64,000 nucleotides of DNA from Hyphomonas sp. (GCF_016125515.1 NZ_WGLO01000010.1:1-64000); one strand, 5' to 3'; shown: positions 27,787 through 39,590, counted from the stretch's first letter. A program made the numbers and translations. Notes: generated by a model not told the origin, from the letters alone.

Positions 27787-28941
27787 ATGGATTTCAATTT
27801 CACCGAAGAACAGACGATGATCCGCGACAGCCTCGCCCGGCTGATCAAGGACCAGTATGATTTCGACACCCGCCGCAAGGTCGTCGCCTCGAAAGAGGGT
27901 TGGCGTCCGGCGATGTGGGCGCAGTTTGCGGAACTCGGTCTGCTGGCCGCACCGTTCAGTGAAGAAGACGGCGGCCTCGGCGGCGGCCCGATCGACGCGA
28001 TGGTCGTGATGGAAGAATTCGGCAAAGGCCTTGTGGTCGAGCCCTATCTCCAGTCCGTTGTTTGCGGCGGCGGTTTCCTGAAGCGCGGTTCGGATGCCCA
28101 GAAGGCAGAGCACCTCGCCCCGATGATCGCCGGTGAGCGCGTGTTCGCGTTCGCTTACGCCGAGCCGAAGGGCCGCTTCAACCTGGCGGACCTTGAAACG
28201 ACGGCCACGAAAGACGGCAGCGGCTGGAAGATTTCCGGCCACAAGGCCGTCGTCGTCGGTGCGCCGTGGGCAAGCCACCTCATTGTCACGGCACGGACGG
28301 CCGGTGGCCGCCGCGACACCAAGGGCATCGGTGTGTTCATTGTTGCCAAGGATGCCAAAGGCGTCACCACGCGCGACTATCCGACCGTGGATGGCCGCCG
28401 CGCTTCGGAAGTGCACTTCGACAACGTGTCGGTGGGCGCAGAGGCCGTGATCGGCGATGCCGGCAACGGCCTGCCGCTGATCGAAACGGTCACCGATGAG
28501 GCCATCGCCGCGCTCTGCGCCGAGGCGTGCGGCGCAATGAAGGTCGCCCAGACGATGACGGTCGAGTATTCGCGCACGCGCAAGCAGTTCGGTACGCCGA
28601 TCGGTAAGTTCCAGGTGCTGCAGCACAAGATGGTCGACATGTTCATGGAAGCCGAACAGTCGGTTTCGATGACCTACATGGCAACGCTGAAGCTGGGCGA
28701 AGACGAAGTCACCCGGAAGAAAGCTGCGTCAGCTGCGAAGGTGCGCATCGGTCAGGCCGGCCGTTTCGTCGGCCAGAACGCGATCCAGATCCATGGCGGC
28801 ATGGGCATGACAGACGAGCTGGCCATCGGCCACTACTTCAAGCGCCTGACAATCATCGATTCGGAATTCGGCAACGTCGATCACCACCTGAAGCGGTACA
28901 CGGATCTTTCCGCCGCCGACGTTGCGGTCGCTGCCGAGTAA
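27787..28941 (+). CDS. Acyl-CoA dehydrogenase, partner subunit of a pair
   Basis: 384 residues. It starts FNFTEEQTMIRDSLARL and has an acyl-CoA dehydrogenase C-terminal domain (SRTRKQFGTPIGKFQVLQH, then QIHGGMGMTDE). The usual QGYSEPGSGSDL-type loop is replaced by YAEPKGRFNLADLE, as expected of the second chain in heteromeric FadE pairs. GGGAGG precedes the ATG. The operon ends at a strong terminator just downstream. Confidence 0.92.
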   Translation: MDFNFTEEQTMIRDSLARLIKDQYDFDTRRKVVASKEGWRPAMWAQFAELGLLAAPFSEEDGGLGGGPIDAMVVMEEFGKGLVVEPYLQSVVCGGGFLKRGSDAQKAEHLAPMIAGERVFAFAYAEPKGRFNLADLETTATKDGSGWKISGHKAVVVGAPWASHLIVTARTAGGRRDTKGIGVFIVAKDAKGVTTRDYPTVDGRRASEVHFDNVSVGAEAVIGDAGNGLPLIETVTDEAIAALCAEACGAMKVAQTMTVEYSRTRKQFGTPIGKFQVLQHKMVDMFMEAEQSVSMTYMATLKLGEDEVTRKKAASAAKVRIGQAGRFVGQNAIQIHGGMGMTDELAIGHYFKRLTIIDSEFGNVDHHLKRYTDLSAADVAVAAE

Positions 28942-28967
28942 GGCTGGCCGAACGCCAAGACATCAAG

Positions 28968-28997
28968 CGGGGCTGGAGCAATCCGGCCCCGTTTTTT
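28968..28997 (+). terminator. Rho-independent terminator after the acyl-CoA dehydrogenase pair
   Basis: A 10-bp stem (CGGGGCTGGA / TCCGGCCCCG, one G-U pair) with a GCAA tetraloop is followed by six T. The T tract touches the stop codon of the convergent glycosyltransferase gene. Confidence 0.9.
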
Positions 28998-30253
28998 CAT
29001 GCCTTGGCGCCGAGGGCGTTCTGGATCAATGCGATTGCGGAGGCGTGTGAAAGCCGGTCGCGTGCGTGGGCCCGCGAGGCGTCCGAGAGAGTTTTGCGCC
29101 GCTCGGTATCGGCCGCGAGGTTCAGGATTTCTGCTTCCAGCGCCTTGGGACCGTCAGCGGTGACCACGAGATCATCGAGTACATCCCCGAAACCCTCCAG
29201 CGCGAGCGGATAGGCGACGGTCGGCATGCCGAGCAGAAGGTATTCGGCGACCTTGATGCTGACGCCGGTGGCAAAGCGGGTCGGGGCGATGCCGATGGCG
29301 TTTGCGCCGCCGATGCTTTCGAGCGACTCGACCCGGCCGAGCACCTTGACGCCCGGAAGGGCAGCCCGCTCCGGCGTCAGCGTCTTTCCAATCGAGCCGG
29401 CAATCCAGAAATCGAGCGAGGGCGCCTTTGCGCGTACGCCGGGCCAGACATCGTCGAGGAAGTGGTTCAGCGCCTCGGTATTGCCGCCGTGCACCGTGCC
29501 GATAAACACCACGCGCGGTGCGCCGGTATCTTCCGTGGCCTGATAGTCCGGTGCATCGGGCGGCACCCAGGCCATCTGTGTGCCCGGCAGGTGACGCTGC
29601 ACCTTGGCCAGCTCGTTCGCCGAGGCGAAGAAGATCAGGTTGCAGCTCGACAGCCAGTCGATCTCCGTCTGAAGCGAGGTCTCGTCGAAGTCGATGACCT
29701 GGCCGCCGGCGCGGAAACGGTCCGCGCGGTCCGACAACAGGTCATGCATCAGGCAGGCGTGCAGGGTGCGCCGCTTCAGCTTTTTCAGGGCAGGGCCCAT
29801 GGAGCTGTACTCGGCCAGCGTGATAGCGGCGGGATCCGCGTCGCAGACACGCGCCACGATACTTGCTTCCCTGGGGCTGATCTCCTTGCCGAGATAGCTG
29901 GGGATAATCAGCTTGCCGCCAAGGCGCATATACGCCTCCTTGGCGAGGCGAACGGCGAAGCGCGTCCAGATGCGCGGCGAAGTGGACCAGTAGCGGCCGG
30001 CGATCTTTACCGAGCCCGGCCAGACGATGGCTGAGGCAAAACCCGCGAGGCGCGGGTGCACGCTGGCCCAGGGGCGGTTGCCGAAGGACTGCCAGGGCGC
30101 GAACACGATGCGGATGTCCAGTCCCGCGCGCTTCACCATCCGCAGGAAGGTTTCGAGATAGGCGCCATTGCCGGTCGCCATGTTGTCGAGCTGGCGCTGG
30201 ACGAGGATGTCCATCACGGGGCGCGGGGCGGCGGAGGGCTGTTTATCGGACAT
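28997..30253 (-). CDS. Glycosyltransferase family 4/1-type (GT-B fold)
   Basis: 418 residues from the ATG at 30253; an in-frame extension to 30340 has no support. The N-terminal acceptor domain is divergent. The C-terminal donor domain has a GT-B Rossmann strand (VVFIGTVHGGNTEALNHF), GVKVLGRVESL and the sugar-nucleotide site with GVSIKVAEYLLLGMPTVAYP, where the EX7E-like glutamates lie. It should transfer a sugar from a nucleotide donor, perhaps to a surface polysaccharide. No polysaccharide genes adjoin it; the exopolysaccharide locus is 23 kb away. It converges on the dehydrogenase pair. Confidence 0.82.
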   Translation of the reverse strand: MSDKQPSAAPRPVMDILVQRQLDNMATGNGAYLETFLRMVKRAGLDIRIVFAPWQSFGNRPWASVHPRLAGFASAIVWPGSVKIAGRYWSTSPRIWTRFAVRLAKEAYMRLGGKLIIPSYLGKEISPREASIVARVCDADPAAITLAEYSSMGPALKKLKRRTLHACLMHDLLSDRADRFRAGGQVIDFDETSLQTEIDWLSSCNLIFFASANELAKVQRHLPGTQMAWVPPDAPDYQATEDTGAPRVVFIGTVHGGNTEALNHFLDDVWPGVRAKAPSLDFWIAGSIGKTLTPERAALPGVKVLGRVESLESIGGANAIGIAPTRFATGVSIKVAEYLLLGMPTVAYPLALEGFGDVLDDLVVTADGPKALEAEILNLAADTERRKTLSDASRAHARDRLSHASAIALIQNALGAKA

Positions 30254-30314
30254 GAGGCAACGTTCGGGCTGGGGAGCGCCCGTCAATGCAAGTCCGTGGC
30301 CAGAAGGGCAAGCG

Positions 30315-30569
30315 TCAGGGGCGAAGATGCGCGGCTTCACTCGCGCGCGGCGCGAAATGCACGGAGCCGGTAAAGCAGGTGCTCAGGCAGGACAGGGCGC
30401 CCAGCGCGTCCTGATAAGCCGCATCGATCTCGGACAGGCCGGTATTTGCGGGGATATTGCTGCGGAGGAACTGCAGGGCCTGGCGTATTTCCTCAAGATG
30501 GAACGCAGCCGAAACCGGCCTGCCTTCGAGGCGCTCCCAGTCGCTGTCGGGACCTATAATACAATCCAT
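30315..30569 (-). CDS. Hypothetical small protein
   Basis: 84 residues, no family recognised. It begins MDCIIGPDSDWERLEG and has a helical middle (LEEIRQALQFLRSN) and three cysteines. It fills the only gap between the glycosyltransferase and rlmJ and is preceded by an AT-rich stretch (30570-30610) that could hold its promoter. No clear ribosome binding site is seen. It may be a real small gene or a chance frame. Confidence 0.45.
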   Translation of the reverse strand: MDCIIGPDSDWERLEGRPVSAAFHLEEIRQALQFLRSNIPANTGLSEIDAAYQDALGALSCLSTCFTGSVHFAPRASEAAHLRP

Positions 30570-30639
30570 GTTAGAAAAATATCATAAATCTATTTTAAGT
30601 AAATGTCATGTTCCCCGAATTTTGTGAATTCCGGGACGC

Positions 30640-31428
30640 TCAGCTATTCCGCGCCCAGAGTGCTTCGAGGTCCTGCGCCATCTTTTCGGACGTGCGGGCG
30701 ATGGCGTCCGGAACGCGGAATCCGACGATCGCGGTGCCCTCCAGCGAACTCGTCTCGGTGGACGCAACCGGCCAGCGCGAGCCGGAGATCAGGTTTGCAC
30801 CAAGCTCGGCCAGCAGCTCACCGAACTCGGCCTCGCGCCCGTCCCGGAAGAGGGGCAGCCAGAGCAGGATCATGCCGGTGGGCCAGCGTTTGAGCGCTTT
30901 GGGCGTCCACAGGGCGAGGGCTTCGATGTCACGCCGCGTCTCGTAACTCGGATCGGAGAAGACGACGATCTGCTCATGCCCGCGCGGGGCAAGCTTGAGT
31001 GCGCCGGCATAGCCGTCCGCTTCCCGGATCAGCACGCGCGGGTCGGCGCCGACCGCGGCGGTCAGCGCCTTGAATTCGGCGGGGTGGCGTTCGAACAGGA
31101 TCGCGCGCGCCGAGGCCGGCAGGCGGGCCAGCGCCAGGGCGGGGGAGCCGGGATAGTCCGTCTCGCCCCGTGCGCGGACGAGATCCAGCCAGTCGCCGAA
31201 GCCGGCGGGCACCTCGCCTTTCAGGAGGGCAAGGATGCCGGCGTCGGCCTCGCCGCCCTTGCGGGCCTGCGCGCCGGTCAGGTCATATCGTCCGCGTCCG
31301 GAATGTGTTTCCACATACAGTACCGGGCGCGGGCCTTTGGCGAGGGCACGGAGCACGAGGTCGAGCACGGCGTGCTTGAGCACGTCGGCGCGGTTGCCTG
31401 CGTGAAACCCGTGCTGATAGGACAGCAT
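30640..31428 (-). CDS. rlmJ: 23S rRNA (adenine-2030-N6)-methyltransferase
   Basis: 262 residues, usual for RlmJ. The N-terminus MLSYQHGFHAGNRADVLKH is diagnostic; YVETHSGRGRYDL is the SAM-binding motif I region. The N6-adenine methyltransferase motif, DPPY in E. coli, reads DPSYE here, a conservative variation. It methylates A2030 of 23S rRNA. It lies 8 bp downstream of the M28 peptidase gene on the same strand and may share its transcript. Confidence 0.93.
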   Translation of the reverse strand: MLSYQHGFHAGNRADVLKHAVLDLVLRALAKGPRPVLYVETHSGRGRYDLTGAQARKGGEADAGILALLKGEVPAGFGDWLDLVRARGETDYPGSPALALARLPASARAILFERHPAEFKALTAAVGADPRVLIREADGYAGALKLAPRGHEQIVVFSDPSYETRRDIEALALWTPKALKRWPTGMILLWLPLFRDGREAEFGELLAELGANLISGSRWPVASTETSSLEGTAIVGFRVPDAIARTSEKMAQDLEALWARNS

Positions 31429-31436
31429 CTAACGGC

Positions 31437-33179
<1,743 letters not shown>

Positions 33180-33374
33180 GACAGGTATCCCGGCCAGAGT
33201 TTTGGATGGGGCGGGTCTGGCACGACCGGGCGGGGGCATCAAGCGCGAGAACGGCCCTTTGCCCGTGCAAATCGCCTTGCAGGCTCTGTGTTTGCACTCT
33301 TGTCACTGTCCGTTCAGACGCAATTTCTATAATTGCCAGGATAGTGGGCCAACCGGCCTGACAAGGGATTCGCC

Positions 33375-34460
33375 ATGAAGACGGCAATGAGACGGAACTG
33401 GATGCAACGACTGCGCGCAGGCATTGTCGCGGTGGCGGGCGCGTTCATGGCCTTGACCCTGCCGGCCTGCGCCCATCCGGTGACGGTCGGGGCCTTGCAG
33501 TCTGCCGGTTCGGTGACGGCGCAATTCCTGCCGGATCAGAACGCCTTCATTGCCGCCGATGGCGCCCGGCTGGGCCTGTCGGTCTGGCCGGCGCAGGGCA
33601 CGGACGACCCCGACTATGTCGTGGTCGGCGTGCACGGTATGAGCGACTATGCCGGCGCATTCCACATGGCGGCGCCCTATTGGGCCAAGCATGGCGTGAC
33701 CACCTATGCCTACGACCAGCGCGGCTTCGGCCGTTCGCCCAACAAGGGCTACTGGCCGGACGAAGAGCTGATGCGCCAGGATCTGCGCACCGCCGTTGAT
33801 GTGGCGCGCCAGCGCCACCCGGATGCGGTGATCACGGTTGTGGGTGTGTCGATGGGGGCTTCCGTGGCGCTCACGGCCTTCGGGTCCGACGATCCGCCGA
33901 AAGCTGACCGGCTGATCCTTTCGGGCCCCGGCCTTCGCGGCTGGGGCGCGATCAATCCGCTCTACCGCGTCAGCCTCTATGCCTCGGCCCATACGAACCC
34001 TGGCTGGATCGTCGTGCCGCCAGCGGGCCTGATCAAGATCGAACCCTCCGACAACAATGCGATGCTGCGCCGGACCTGGTCTGACCCGAACATGACCTAT
34101 GAAAACCGCATCGATGCCGTCTATGGCCTCGTTACACTGATGGAACACGCGCACTGGGCGGCGGCACGTTTGCCCCGGACCCTGCCGATCCTCGCCTCGT
34201 ATGGCGCCAAGGACATCGTCGTGCCGGAGAATGGCGTCGAGCGGACCGCGAAACTGCTGCCGCCGAATGTGCGCACGGTCTATTATCCCAACGGGTATCA
34301 CATGCTGCTGCGCGACCTTCAGGCCGAGAAGGTCCATGCCGACTATCTCGCCTTCATGAAGGACCCGGGCGCACCTCTGCCGAGCGGCGAGGTCGAGTGG
34401 CCGTTCCGTCATCCGTGCACCCAGATGGCGGCCGTTCCAGCGCCTGCGACAGCGTGCTGA
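33375..34460 (+). CDS. Alpha/beta hydrolase (lysophospholipase/monoacylglycerol lipase type), lipoprotein copy
   Basis: 361 residues. An N-terminal signal ends in the lipobox-like LPAC near residue 35, so the protein is exported and probably lipid-anchored. The Hydrolase_4 fold follows, with VGVHGMSDYAG (oxyanion), AYDQRGFGRS, nucleophile elbow GVSMG, and Asp and His from YGAKDIVVP and NGYHMLL. Such enzymes hydrolyse monoacylglycerols or lysophospholipids. It is followed after 9 bp by a close paralogue lacking a signal peptide. Confidence 0.88.
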   Translation: MKTAMRRNWMQRLRAGIVAVAGAFMALTLPACAHPVTVGALQSAGSVTAQFLPDQNAFIAADGARLGLSVWPAQGTDDPDYVVVGVHGMSDYAGAFHMAAPYWAKHGVTTYAYDQRGFGRSPNKGYWPDEELMRQDLRTAVDVARQRHPDAVITVVGVSMGASVALTAFGSDDPPKADRLILSGPGLRGWGAINPLYRVSLYASAHTNPGWIVVPPAGLIKIEPSDNNAMLRRTWSDPNMTYENRIDAVYGLVTLMEHAHWAAARLPRTLPILASYGAKDIVVPENGVERTAKLLPPNVRTVYYPNGYHMLLRDLQAEKVHADYLAFMKDPGAPLPSGEVEWPFRHPCTQMAAVPAPATAC

Positions 34461-34469
34461 AAGGCGCAG

Positions 34470-35369
34470 ATGGCCGCCTTCCTCTTCCTTGAAGATGAAG
34501 GTGCGATGCTGGCGCATGATGGCGCGCGGCTTGGCCTCAGCGTTTGGAAACCGGACAACGGCCCGCCGGCCGAGCATGTGATCGTCGGCATCCATGGCAT
34601 GAACAATTACGCGGGCGAATTCCGTCTTGCAGCGCCCGCATGGGCGAGGGCGGGCATTCCGGTCTACGCCTATGACCAGCGCGGGTTCGGCCGGTCGGTC
34701 CATCGGGGTCATTGGGCGGGCGGCGACCTGATGCGGGAAGACCTGCGCACTGCAGTCGCCCTGGCGCGGGCCCGCCATCCCGGCGCCACGCTGACCGTCG
34801 TGGCCATCTCGATGGGCGCGGCGGTGGCGATCACCGCATTTGCATCGCAGACGCCGCCACAGGCCGACCGGCTGATCCTGTCGGGGCCGGGCCTGCGTGG
34901 CTGGGGCGCGCTCAATCCGGTCTTTGCGTCGACGCTCTGGCTGGGAGCCAGACTGGCGCCTGGACTGATTGTCAAACCGCCAAGGCTCGCCAAACCGAAA
35001 ATGACGGACAATGACGCCTTCGTCGCGGTGCAGGACGCCGATCCGCTGCATGCACAGCAAAACCGCATCGACCAGCTGGCGGGCGCTGTGTCCCTGATGG
35101 AGCGCGCGCACGAGCAGGTCGCCCGTTTGCCGGCATCAGTGCCCGTGCTCGCAGCCTACGGCGCGCGCGACGAAGTGGTGCCTGAGCCCGGGCCCAGGCG
35201 CACCGCGCCGCGCATGCCGCCGCATGTCCGCACCGTGTATTATCCTGAGGGCTATCACGTGCTGTTGAGCGACCTGCAGCGCGGCAAGGTGATCGCCGAT
35301 TATGCGGCTTTTCTGCGTGATCCGGTCGGCCCTTTGCCCAGCGGCGCCGGGGAATGGCCGTTCCGCTAG
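34470..35369 (+). CDS. Alpha/beta hydrolase, cytoplasmic paralogue of the preceding gene
   Basis: 299 residues. It shares long blocks with the upstream gene, including YAYDQRGFGRS, RLILSGPGLRGWGA and the C-terminal PSG-x-x-EWPFR. The catalytic set is AISMG for the serine, YGARDEVVP for Asp and EGYHVLL for His. There is no signal peptide: it begins MAAFLFLEDEGAMLAHDG, aligning directly to the mature part of the first copy. This looks like a tandem duplication with a change in cell compartment. The spacing implies one transcript. Confidence 0.88.
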   Translation: MAAFLFLEDEGAMLAHDGARLGLSVWKPDNGPPAEHVIVGIHGMNNYAGEFRLAAPAWARAGIPVYAYDQRGFGRSVHRGHWAGGDLMREDLRTAVALARARHPGATLTVVAISMGAAVAITAFASQTPPQADRLILSGPGLRGWGALNPVFASTLWLGARLAPGLIVKPPRLAKPKMTDNDAFVAVQDADPLHAQQNRIDQLAGAVSLMERAHEQVARLPASVPVLAAYGARDEVVPEPGPRRTAPRMPPHVRTVYYPEGYHVLLSDLQRGKVIADYAAFLRDPVGPLPSGAGEWPFR

Positions 35370-35480
35370 GCCTATCCACAGCTGCCTGCCTCTTGCAGCG
35401 GTGCCTGCGTGGACAAATATAGGGGCATCTGCCAATCATTGGCTTTGCTGATTCAGCCCTGTTTTTCGAAGGCTTACTTG

Positions 35481-36104
35481 ATGTCCAATATCCAAGAGAC
35501 CGCGCTCAACCTTGTCCCGATGGTCGTCGAACAGACGAGCCGCGGAGAGCGGGCATTCGACATCTTTTCGCGCCTTTTGAAAGAGCGGATCATTTTCGTC
35601 ACCGGCGGCATCGACGATGGCGTCGCTGCGCTGACGACGGCGCAGCTCCTGTTCCTCGAATCCGAAAACCCGAAGCGCGAAATCGCCATGTATATCAACA
35701 GCCCCGGCGGTTACGTCTCGTCGGGCCTCGCGATCTACGACACCATGCAATACGTGCGCTGCCCCATCTCGACCGTGTGCATCGGCCAGGCGGCCTCGAT
35801 GGGCTCCCTGCTGCTTGCCGCTGGGGAAAACGGAATGCGGATCGCGCTGCCGAATGCCCGCGTGATGCTGCACCAGCCGTCGGGCGGCTATTCAGGCGTT
35901 GCGACCGATATCGAGCGTCACGCCGAAGAGATTATCGAAATGAAGCGCCGTCTTAACGAAATTTACGTGCGCCATACGGGTCAGCCCTACGAAGTCATTG
36001 AGCGCACTTTGGATCGCGATACGTTCCAAACGGCCCAACAGGCCATGGAATTTGGCATTGTGGACAAGGTTTACGAGCGCCGGGCCGCCGAAGACGAGAA
36101 ATAG
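35481..36104 (+). CDS. clpP: ATP-dependent Clp protease proteolytic subunit
   Basis: 207 residues from the ATG at 35481 (an upstream frame to 35409 is not supported). It has the ClpP catalytic serine in GQAASMGS, histidine in MLHQPSGG and the third residue downstream in the TLDRD stretch. It assembles into a barrel that degrades proteins fed by ClpX or ClpA. In alphaproteobacteria ClpXP removes cell-cycle regulators. clpX follows after 128 bp. A weak promoter-like pair (TTGCAG at 35393, AATATA at 35416) lies upstream. Confidence 0.97.
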   Translation: MSNIQETALNLVPMVVEQTSRGERAFDIFSRLLKERIIFVTGGIDDGVAALTTAQLLFLESENPKREIAMYINSPGGYVSSGLAIYDTMQYVRCPISTVCIGQAASMGSLLLAAGENGMRIALPNARVMLHQPSGGYSGVATDIERHAEEIIEMKRRLNEIYVRHTGQPYEVIERTLDRDTFQTAQQAMEFGIVDKVYERRAAEDEK

Positions 36105-36232
36105 GCGGCTGTCTCAAACCTGCGGCCCGCCCCTTGCAGGCTGCACGAACAACTATAGACTTGAAAAGGTACGGATCGTCTCTGTGCGGGCCTTAAAGCC
36201 TGCGTTAAGCGTTTCGCGGCATTGAGGAAGTT

Positions 36233-37495
36233 ATGACGAAGCAAAACGGCTCCGGCGACTCCAAGAACACGCTCTACTGCTCTTTCTGCGGAAAAAGCCA
36301 GCATGAGGTGAAAAAGCTTATTGCGGGTCCCACCGTGTTCATCTGCGATGAATGCGTCGAACTTTGCATGGACATCATCCGCGAGGAAAACAAAACCTCG
36401 GCGATCAAGTCCCGCGAAGGTGTTCCCACCCCGCAGGAAATCTGCGACGTGCTCGACGATTATGTGATCGGTCAGAGATACGCCAAGCGAATCCTCTCGG
36501 TCGCAGTCCACAACCATTACAAACGCCTCTCGAACGCCGGCAAGACCGATGGGGTCGAGTTGTCGAAGTCGAACATCCTGCTCGTCGGCCCCACGGGTTG
36601 CGGCAAGACCCTGCTGGCCCAGACGCTGGCGCGCATCCTCGACGTGCCGTTCACGATGGCCGATGCCACGACGCTGACCGAAGCCGGCTATGTCGGTGAG
36701 GATGTCGAGAACATTGTCCTGAAACTGCTCCAGGCGGCGGACTACAATGTCGAACGCGCCCAGCGCGGCATTGTCTACATCGACGAGATCGACAAGATTT
36801 CGCGCAAGTCGGACAACCCCTCGATCACGCGCGACGTGTCGGGCGAGGGCGTCCAGCAGGCGCTGCTGAAGATCATGGAAGGCACAGTTGCGGCGGTTCC
36901 GCCGCAGGGCGGCCGGAAACATCCGCAGCAGGAATTTCTGCAGGTCGACACCACGAACATCCTCTTCATCTGCGGCGGTGCGTTCGCGGGCCTAGAGAAG
37001 ATCATCGCCGCGCGCGGTGACAATGCCTCGATCGGCTTCGGCGCCACCATCAAGAATGCCGATGACAAGGGCGTGGGCGAGACGCTGCGCAATACCGAGC
37101 CGGAAGATCTCCAGAAGTTCGGCCTGATCCCGGAATTCATTGGCCGTCTGCCGGTCATCGCCACACTGGAAGATCTCGACGAGAAAGCCCTCATCCAGAT
37201 CCTGACCCAGCCGAAGAACGCCCTGTTGAAACAGTACCAGAAACTGTTCGACATGGAGAACGTCGCGCTGACCTTCACGCCGGAAGCCCTGACCGCGGTT
37301 GCGCGCCGGGCGATCGGCCGCAAGACCGGTGCACGCGGCCTGCGCTCGATCATGGAGGGCATCCTGCTCGACACGATGTTCGAGTTGCCGAACCTGCGCG
37401 GCGTCGAAGAAGTCGTGATCAATGCCGAAGTGGTTGAAGGCAATGCCGAGCCGCTCTACGTGCACGCCAACAAAACGCAGACCGAAGCTGGCTGA
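36233..37495 (+). CDS. clpX: ATP-dependent Clp protease ATP-binding subunit ClpX
   Basis: 420 residues. The N-terminal C4 zinc finger ([10 protein letters not shown]...ICDECVELC) binds substrates and adaptors. The AAA+ module has Walker [11 protein letters not shown], the pore motif YVGEDVENI, Walker [11 protein letters not shown] and the IGF-like ClpP-binding loop around residue 265 (ASIGFGA). It unfolds proteins for ClpP. GAGGAAG precedes the ATG. A strong terminator follows, so lon is not in the same unit here. Confidence 0.98.
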   Translation: MTKQNGSGDSKNTLYCSFCGKSQHEVKKLIAGPTVFICDECVELCMDIIREENKTSAIKSREGVPTPQEICDVLDDYVIGQRYAKRILSVAVHNHYKRLSNAGKTDGVELSKSNILLVGPTGCGKTLLAQTLARILDVPFTMADATTLTEAGYVGEDVENIVLKLLQAADYNVERAQRGIVYIDEIDKISRKSDNPSITRDVSGEGVQQALLKIMEGTVAAVPPQGGRKHPQQEFLQVDTTNILFICGGAFAGLEKIIAARGDNASIGFGATIKNADDKGVGETLRNTEPEDLQKFGLIPEFIGRLPVIATLEDLDEKALIQILTQPKNALLKQYQKLFDMENVALTFTPEALTAVARRAIGRKTGARGLRSIMEGILLDTMFELPNLRGVEEVVINAEVVEGNAEPLYVHANKTQTEAG

Positions 37496-37519
37496 TCCAG
37501 GCGCAACGTCTGAATTCGG

Positions 37520-37551
37520 AAAAGCCCCGGCCTTCGCGCCGGGGCTTTTTC
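37520..37551 (+). terminator. Rho-independent terminator of clpX
   Basis: Stem AAAAGCCCCGG (37520-37530) / CCGGGGCTTTT (37539-37549) with an 8-nt loop, followed by more T. It lies 25 bp after the clpX stop. Confidence 0.9.
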
Positions 37552-37570
37552 GTTCCGGAGCCCGGACGCC

Positions 37571-37606
37571 GAAAAGAAAAGGCCGGCATCCGAAGATGCC
37601 GGCCTT
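37571..37606 (-). terminator. Rho-independent terminator of glnA (minus strand)
   Basis: A 12-bp perfect stem (AAGGCCGGCATC at 37579-37590, GATGCCGGCCTT at 37595-37606) with loop CGAA. On the minus strand it is followed by TTTTCTTTTC. It lies about 50 bp past the glnA stop; a 21-bp tandem duplication separates the two. Confidence 0.85.
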
Positions 37607-37647
37607 CTGTCTGGCGAAAGAAGCGCTCTGTCTGGCGAAAGAAGCGC
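37606..37647. repeat. Perfect 21-bp tandem duplication downstream of glnA
   Basis: The unit TCTGTCTGGCGAAAGAAGCGC occurs at 37606-37626 and again at 37627-37647 without a mismatch. It lies between the glnA stop codon and its terminator. It looks like a recent slippage or duplication event in the 3' untranslated region. Confidence 0.9.
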
Positions 37648-37652
37648 CGGGA

Positions 37653-39056
37653 CTAGTTCTTGTAGTACATGTCGAACTCGACCGGGTGCGGATGGAGTTC
37701 GTAGCGCATGTTCTCTTCCATCTTCAGTTCGATATAGGCGTCGATCTGGTCGTCGTCGAACACGCCGCCTTTCTTGAGGAAGGCGCGGTCGGCGTCGAGG
37801 CATGCGAGGGCTTCACGCAGCGAGCCGCAGACTTGCGGGATCGACTTGGCTTCAGCCGGCGGCAGGTCGTACAGGTCCTTGTCCATGGCATCGCCCGGGT
37901 GGATCTTGTTCTCGATGCCGTCCAGGCCGGCCATCAGCAGCGCGGCAAAGGCGAGATAGGGGTTCGCCATCGGATCCGGGAAGCGGGTTTCGATACGCTT
38001 CGCTTTCGGATTCGAGCCGAACGGAATGCGGATCGAGGCCGAGCGGTTGCGCGACGAATAGGCCAGCATGACCGGCGCTTCGTAGCCCGGGACGAGGCGC
38101 TTATAGCTGTTCGTCGACGGGTTGGTGATCGCGTTCAGGGCCTTGGCGTGCTTGATAATGCCGCCGATGTAGTAGAGGCACATCTCGCTGAGGTCGGCAT
38201 ACTTGTTGCCGGCGAACAGCGGTTTACCGTTGCCCCAGATCGACTGGTGAACGTGCATGCCCGAGCCGTTGTCCTTGTACATCGGCTTCGGCATGAAGGT
38301 TGCCGTCTTGCCGTACTGGGCCGCGACGTTGTGGATCACGTATTTGTAGAGCTGCATACGGTCAGCCATGACCGTCAGTGTCGAGAATTTCAGGCCGAGC
38401 TCGTGCTGGGCCGGGGCCACTTCGTGGTGGTGCTTCTCGGGATCAAGGCCGATTTCGCCCATGATCGTCAGCATCTCGCCGCGCATGTCCTGCTCGGAGT
38501 CGATCGGCGGAACCGGGAAGTAGCCACCCTTCGGGCCAGGGCGGTGGCCCATGTTGCCCATCGGGTATTCCTTGCCGGTGTTGATCGGCAGTTCGGTCGA
38601 GTCGAACGAGTAACCGGTCTTGTGAGGCTCGATTGACCAGCGCACGTCATCGAAGATGAAGAACTCGGCTTCCGGACCGAAGAACACGGTGTCGCCAACG
38701 CCCGATGCCTTCACATAGGCTTCGGCTTTTTTGGCGGTGGTGCGCGGGTCGCGGTTGTAAGGCTGGCCCGAGATCGGATCGAGCACGTCGCACATCACGG
38801 CAAGCGTCGGCTGCTGGAAGAAAGGGTCGATGATCGCGGTGGCCTGATCCGGCATCAGCAGCATGTCGGACTCGTTGATGGCTTTCCAGCCGGCAACGGA
38901 AGATCCATCGAACATCTGGCCTTCGGAGAAGAAGTCTTCGCCAACCATGCCCTTGTGGAACGTCACGTGCTGCATCTTGCCGCGCGGATCGGTGAATCGA
39001 AGGTCGACATACTGGATGTCTTCATCCTTCATTTTTTTGTAGAGTTCATCAGCCAT
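37653..39056 (-). CDS. glnA: Glutamine synthetase type I
   Basis: 467 residues from the ATG at 39056 ([21 protein letters not shown]), the normal GSI-beta length. Metal- and substrate-site motifs are present: [33 protein letters not shown] and [17 protein letters not shown]. The adenylylation loop [11 protein letters not shown] carries the regulatory tyrosine, so activity is likely controlled by GlnE and PII. It follows glnB after 68 bp on the same strand, the standard alphaproteobacterial nitrogen-assimilation pair. Confidence 0.97.
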   Translation of the reverse strand: MADELYKKMKDEDIQYVDLRFTDPRGKMQHVTFHKGMVGEDFFSEGQMFDGSSVAGWKAINESDMLLMPDQATAIIDPFFQQPTLAVMCDVLDPISGQPYNRDPRTTAKKAEAYVKASGVGDTVFFGPEAEFFIFDDVRWSIEPHKTGYSFDSTELPINTGKEYPMGNMGHRPGPKGGYFPVPPIDSEQDMRGEMLTIMGEIGLDPEKHHHEVAPAQHELGLKFSTLTVMADRMQLYKYVIHNVAAQYGKTATFMPKPMYKDNGSGMHVHQSIWGNGKPLFAGNKYADLSEMCLYYIGGIIKHAKALNAITNPSTNSYKRLVPGYEAPVMLAYSSRNRSASIRIPFGSNPKAKRIETRFPDPMANPYLAFAALLMAGLDGIENKIHPGDAMDKDLYDLPPAEAKSIPQVCGSLREALACLDADRAFLKKGGVFDDDQIDAYIELKMEENMRYELHPHPVEFDMYYKN

Positions 39057-39124
39057 GGGGTCTGCCTTCTCGTGAGCTGCTTGTGCTGTCTGATAGGTCG
39101 GCGCGCGGGGCGCCAGCAAGAAGT

Positions 39125-39487
<363 letters not shown>

Positions 39488-39590
39488 TTAAGATTTCATC
39501 CGTGCGTATGGGGTGTTGGGATCAGACGCGATAGGTAGACGCGGGAGTCACGCTTCCTGCACGCTACGTGGTAAATATTCGGGCGGATCG

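Noticed and set aside
30612-30636. Imperfect hairpin downstream of rlmJ as a terminator
   Set aside because: The stem has a bulge and there is no U-rich tail on the minus strand.
33327-35111. 594-residue minus-strand frame across the two alpha/beta hydrolases
   Set aside because: Antisense shadow with repeated Arg/Gly-rich composition; it simply mirrors the duplicated hydrolases.
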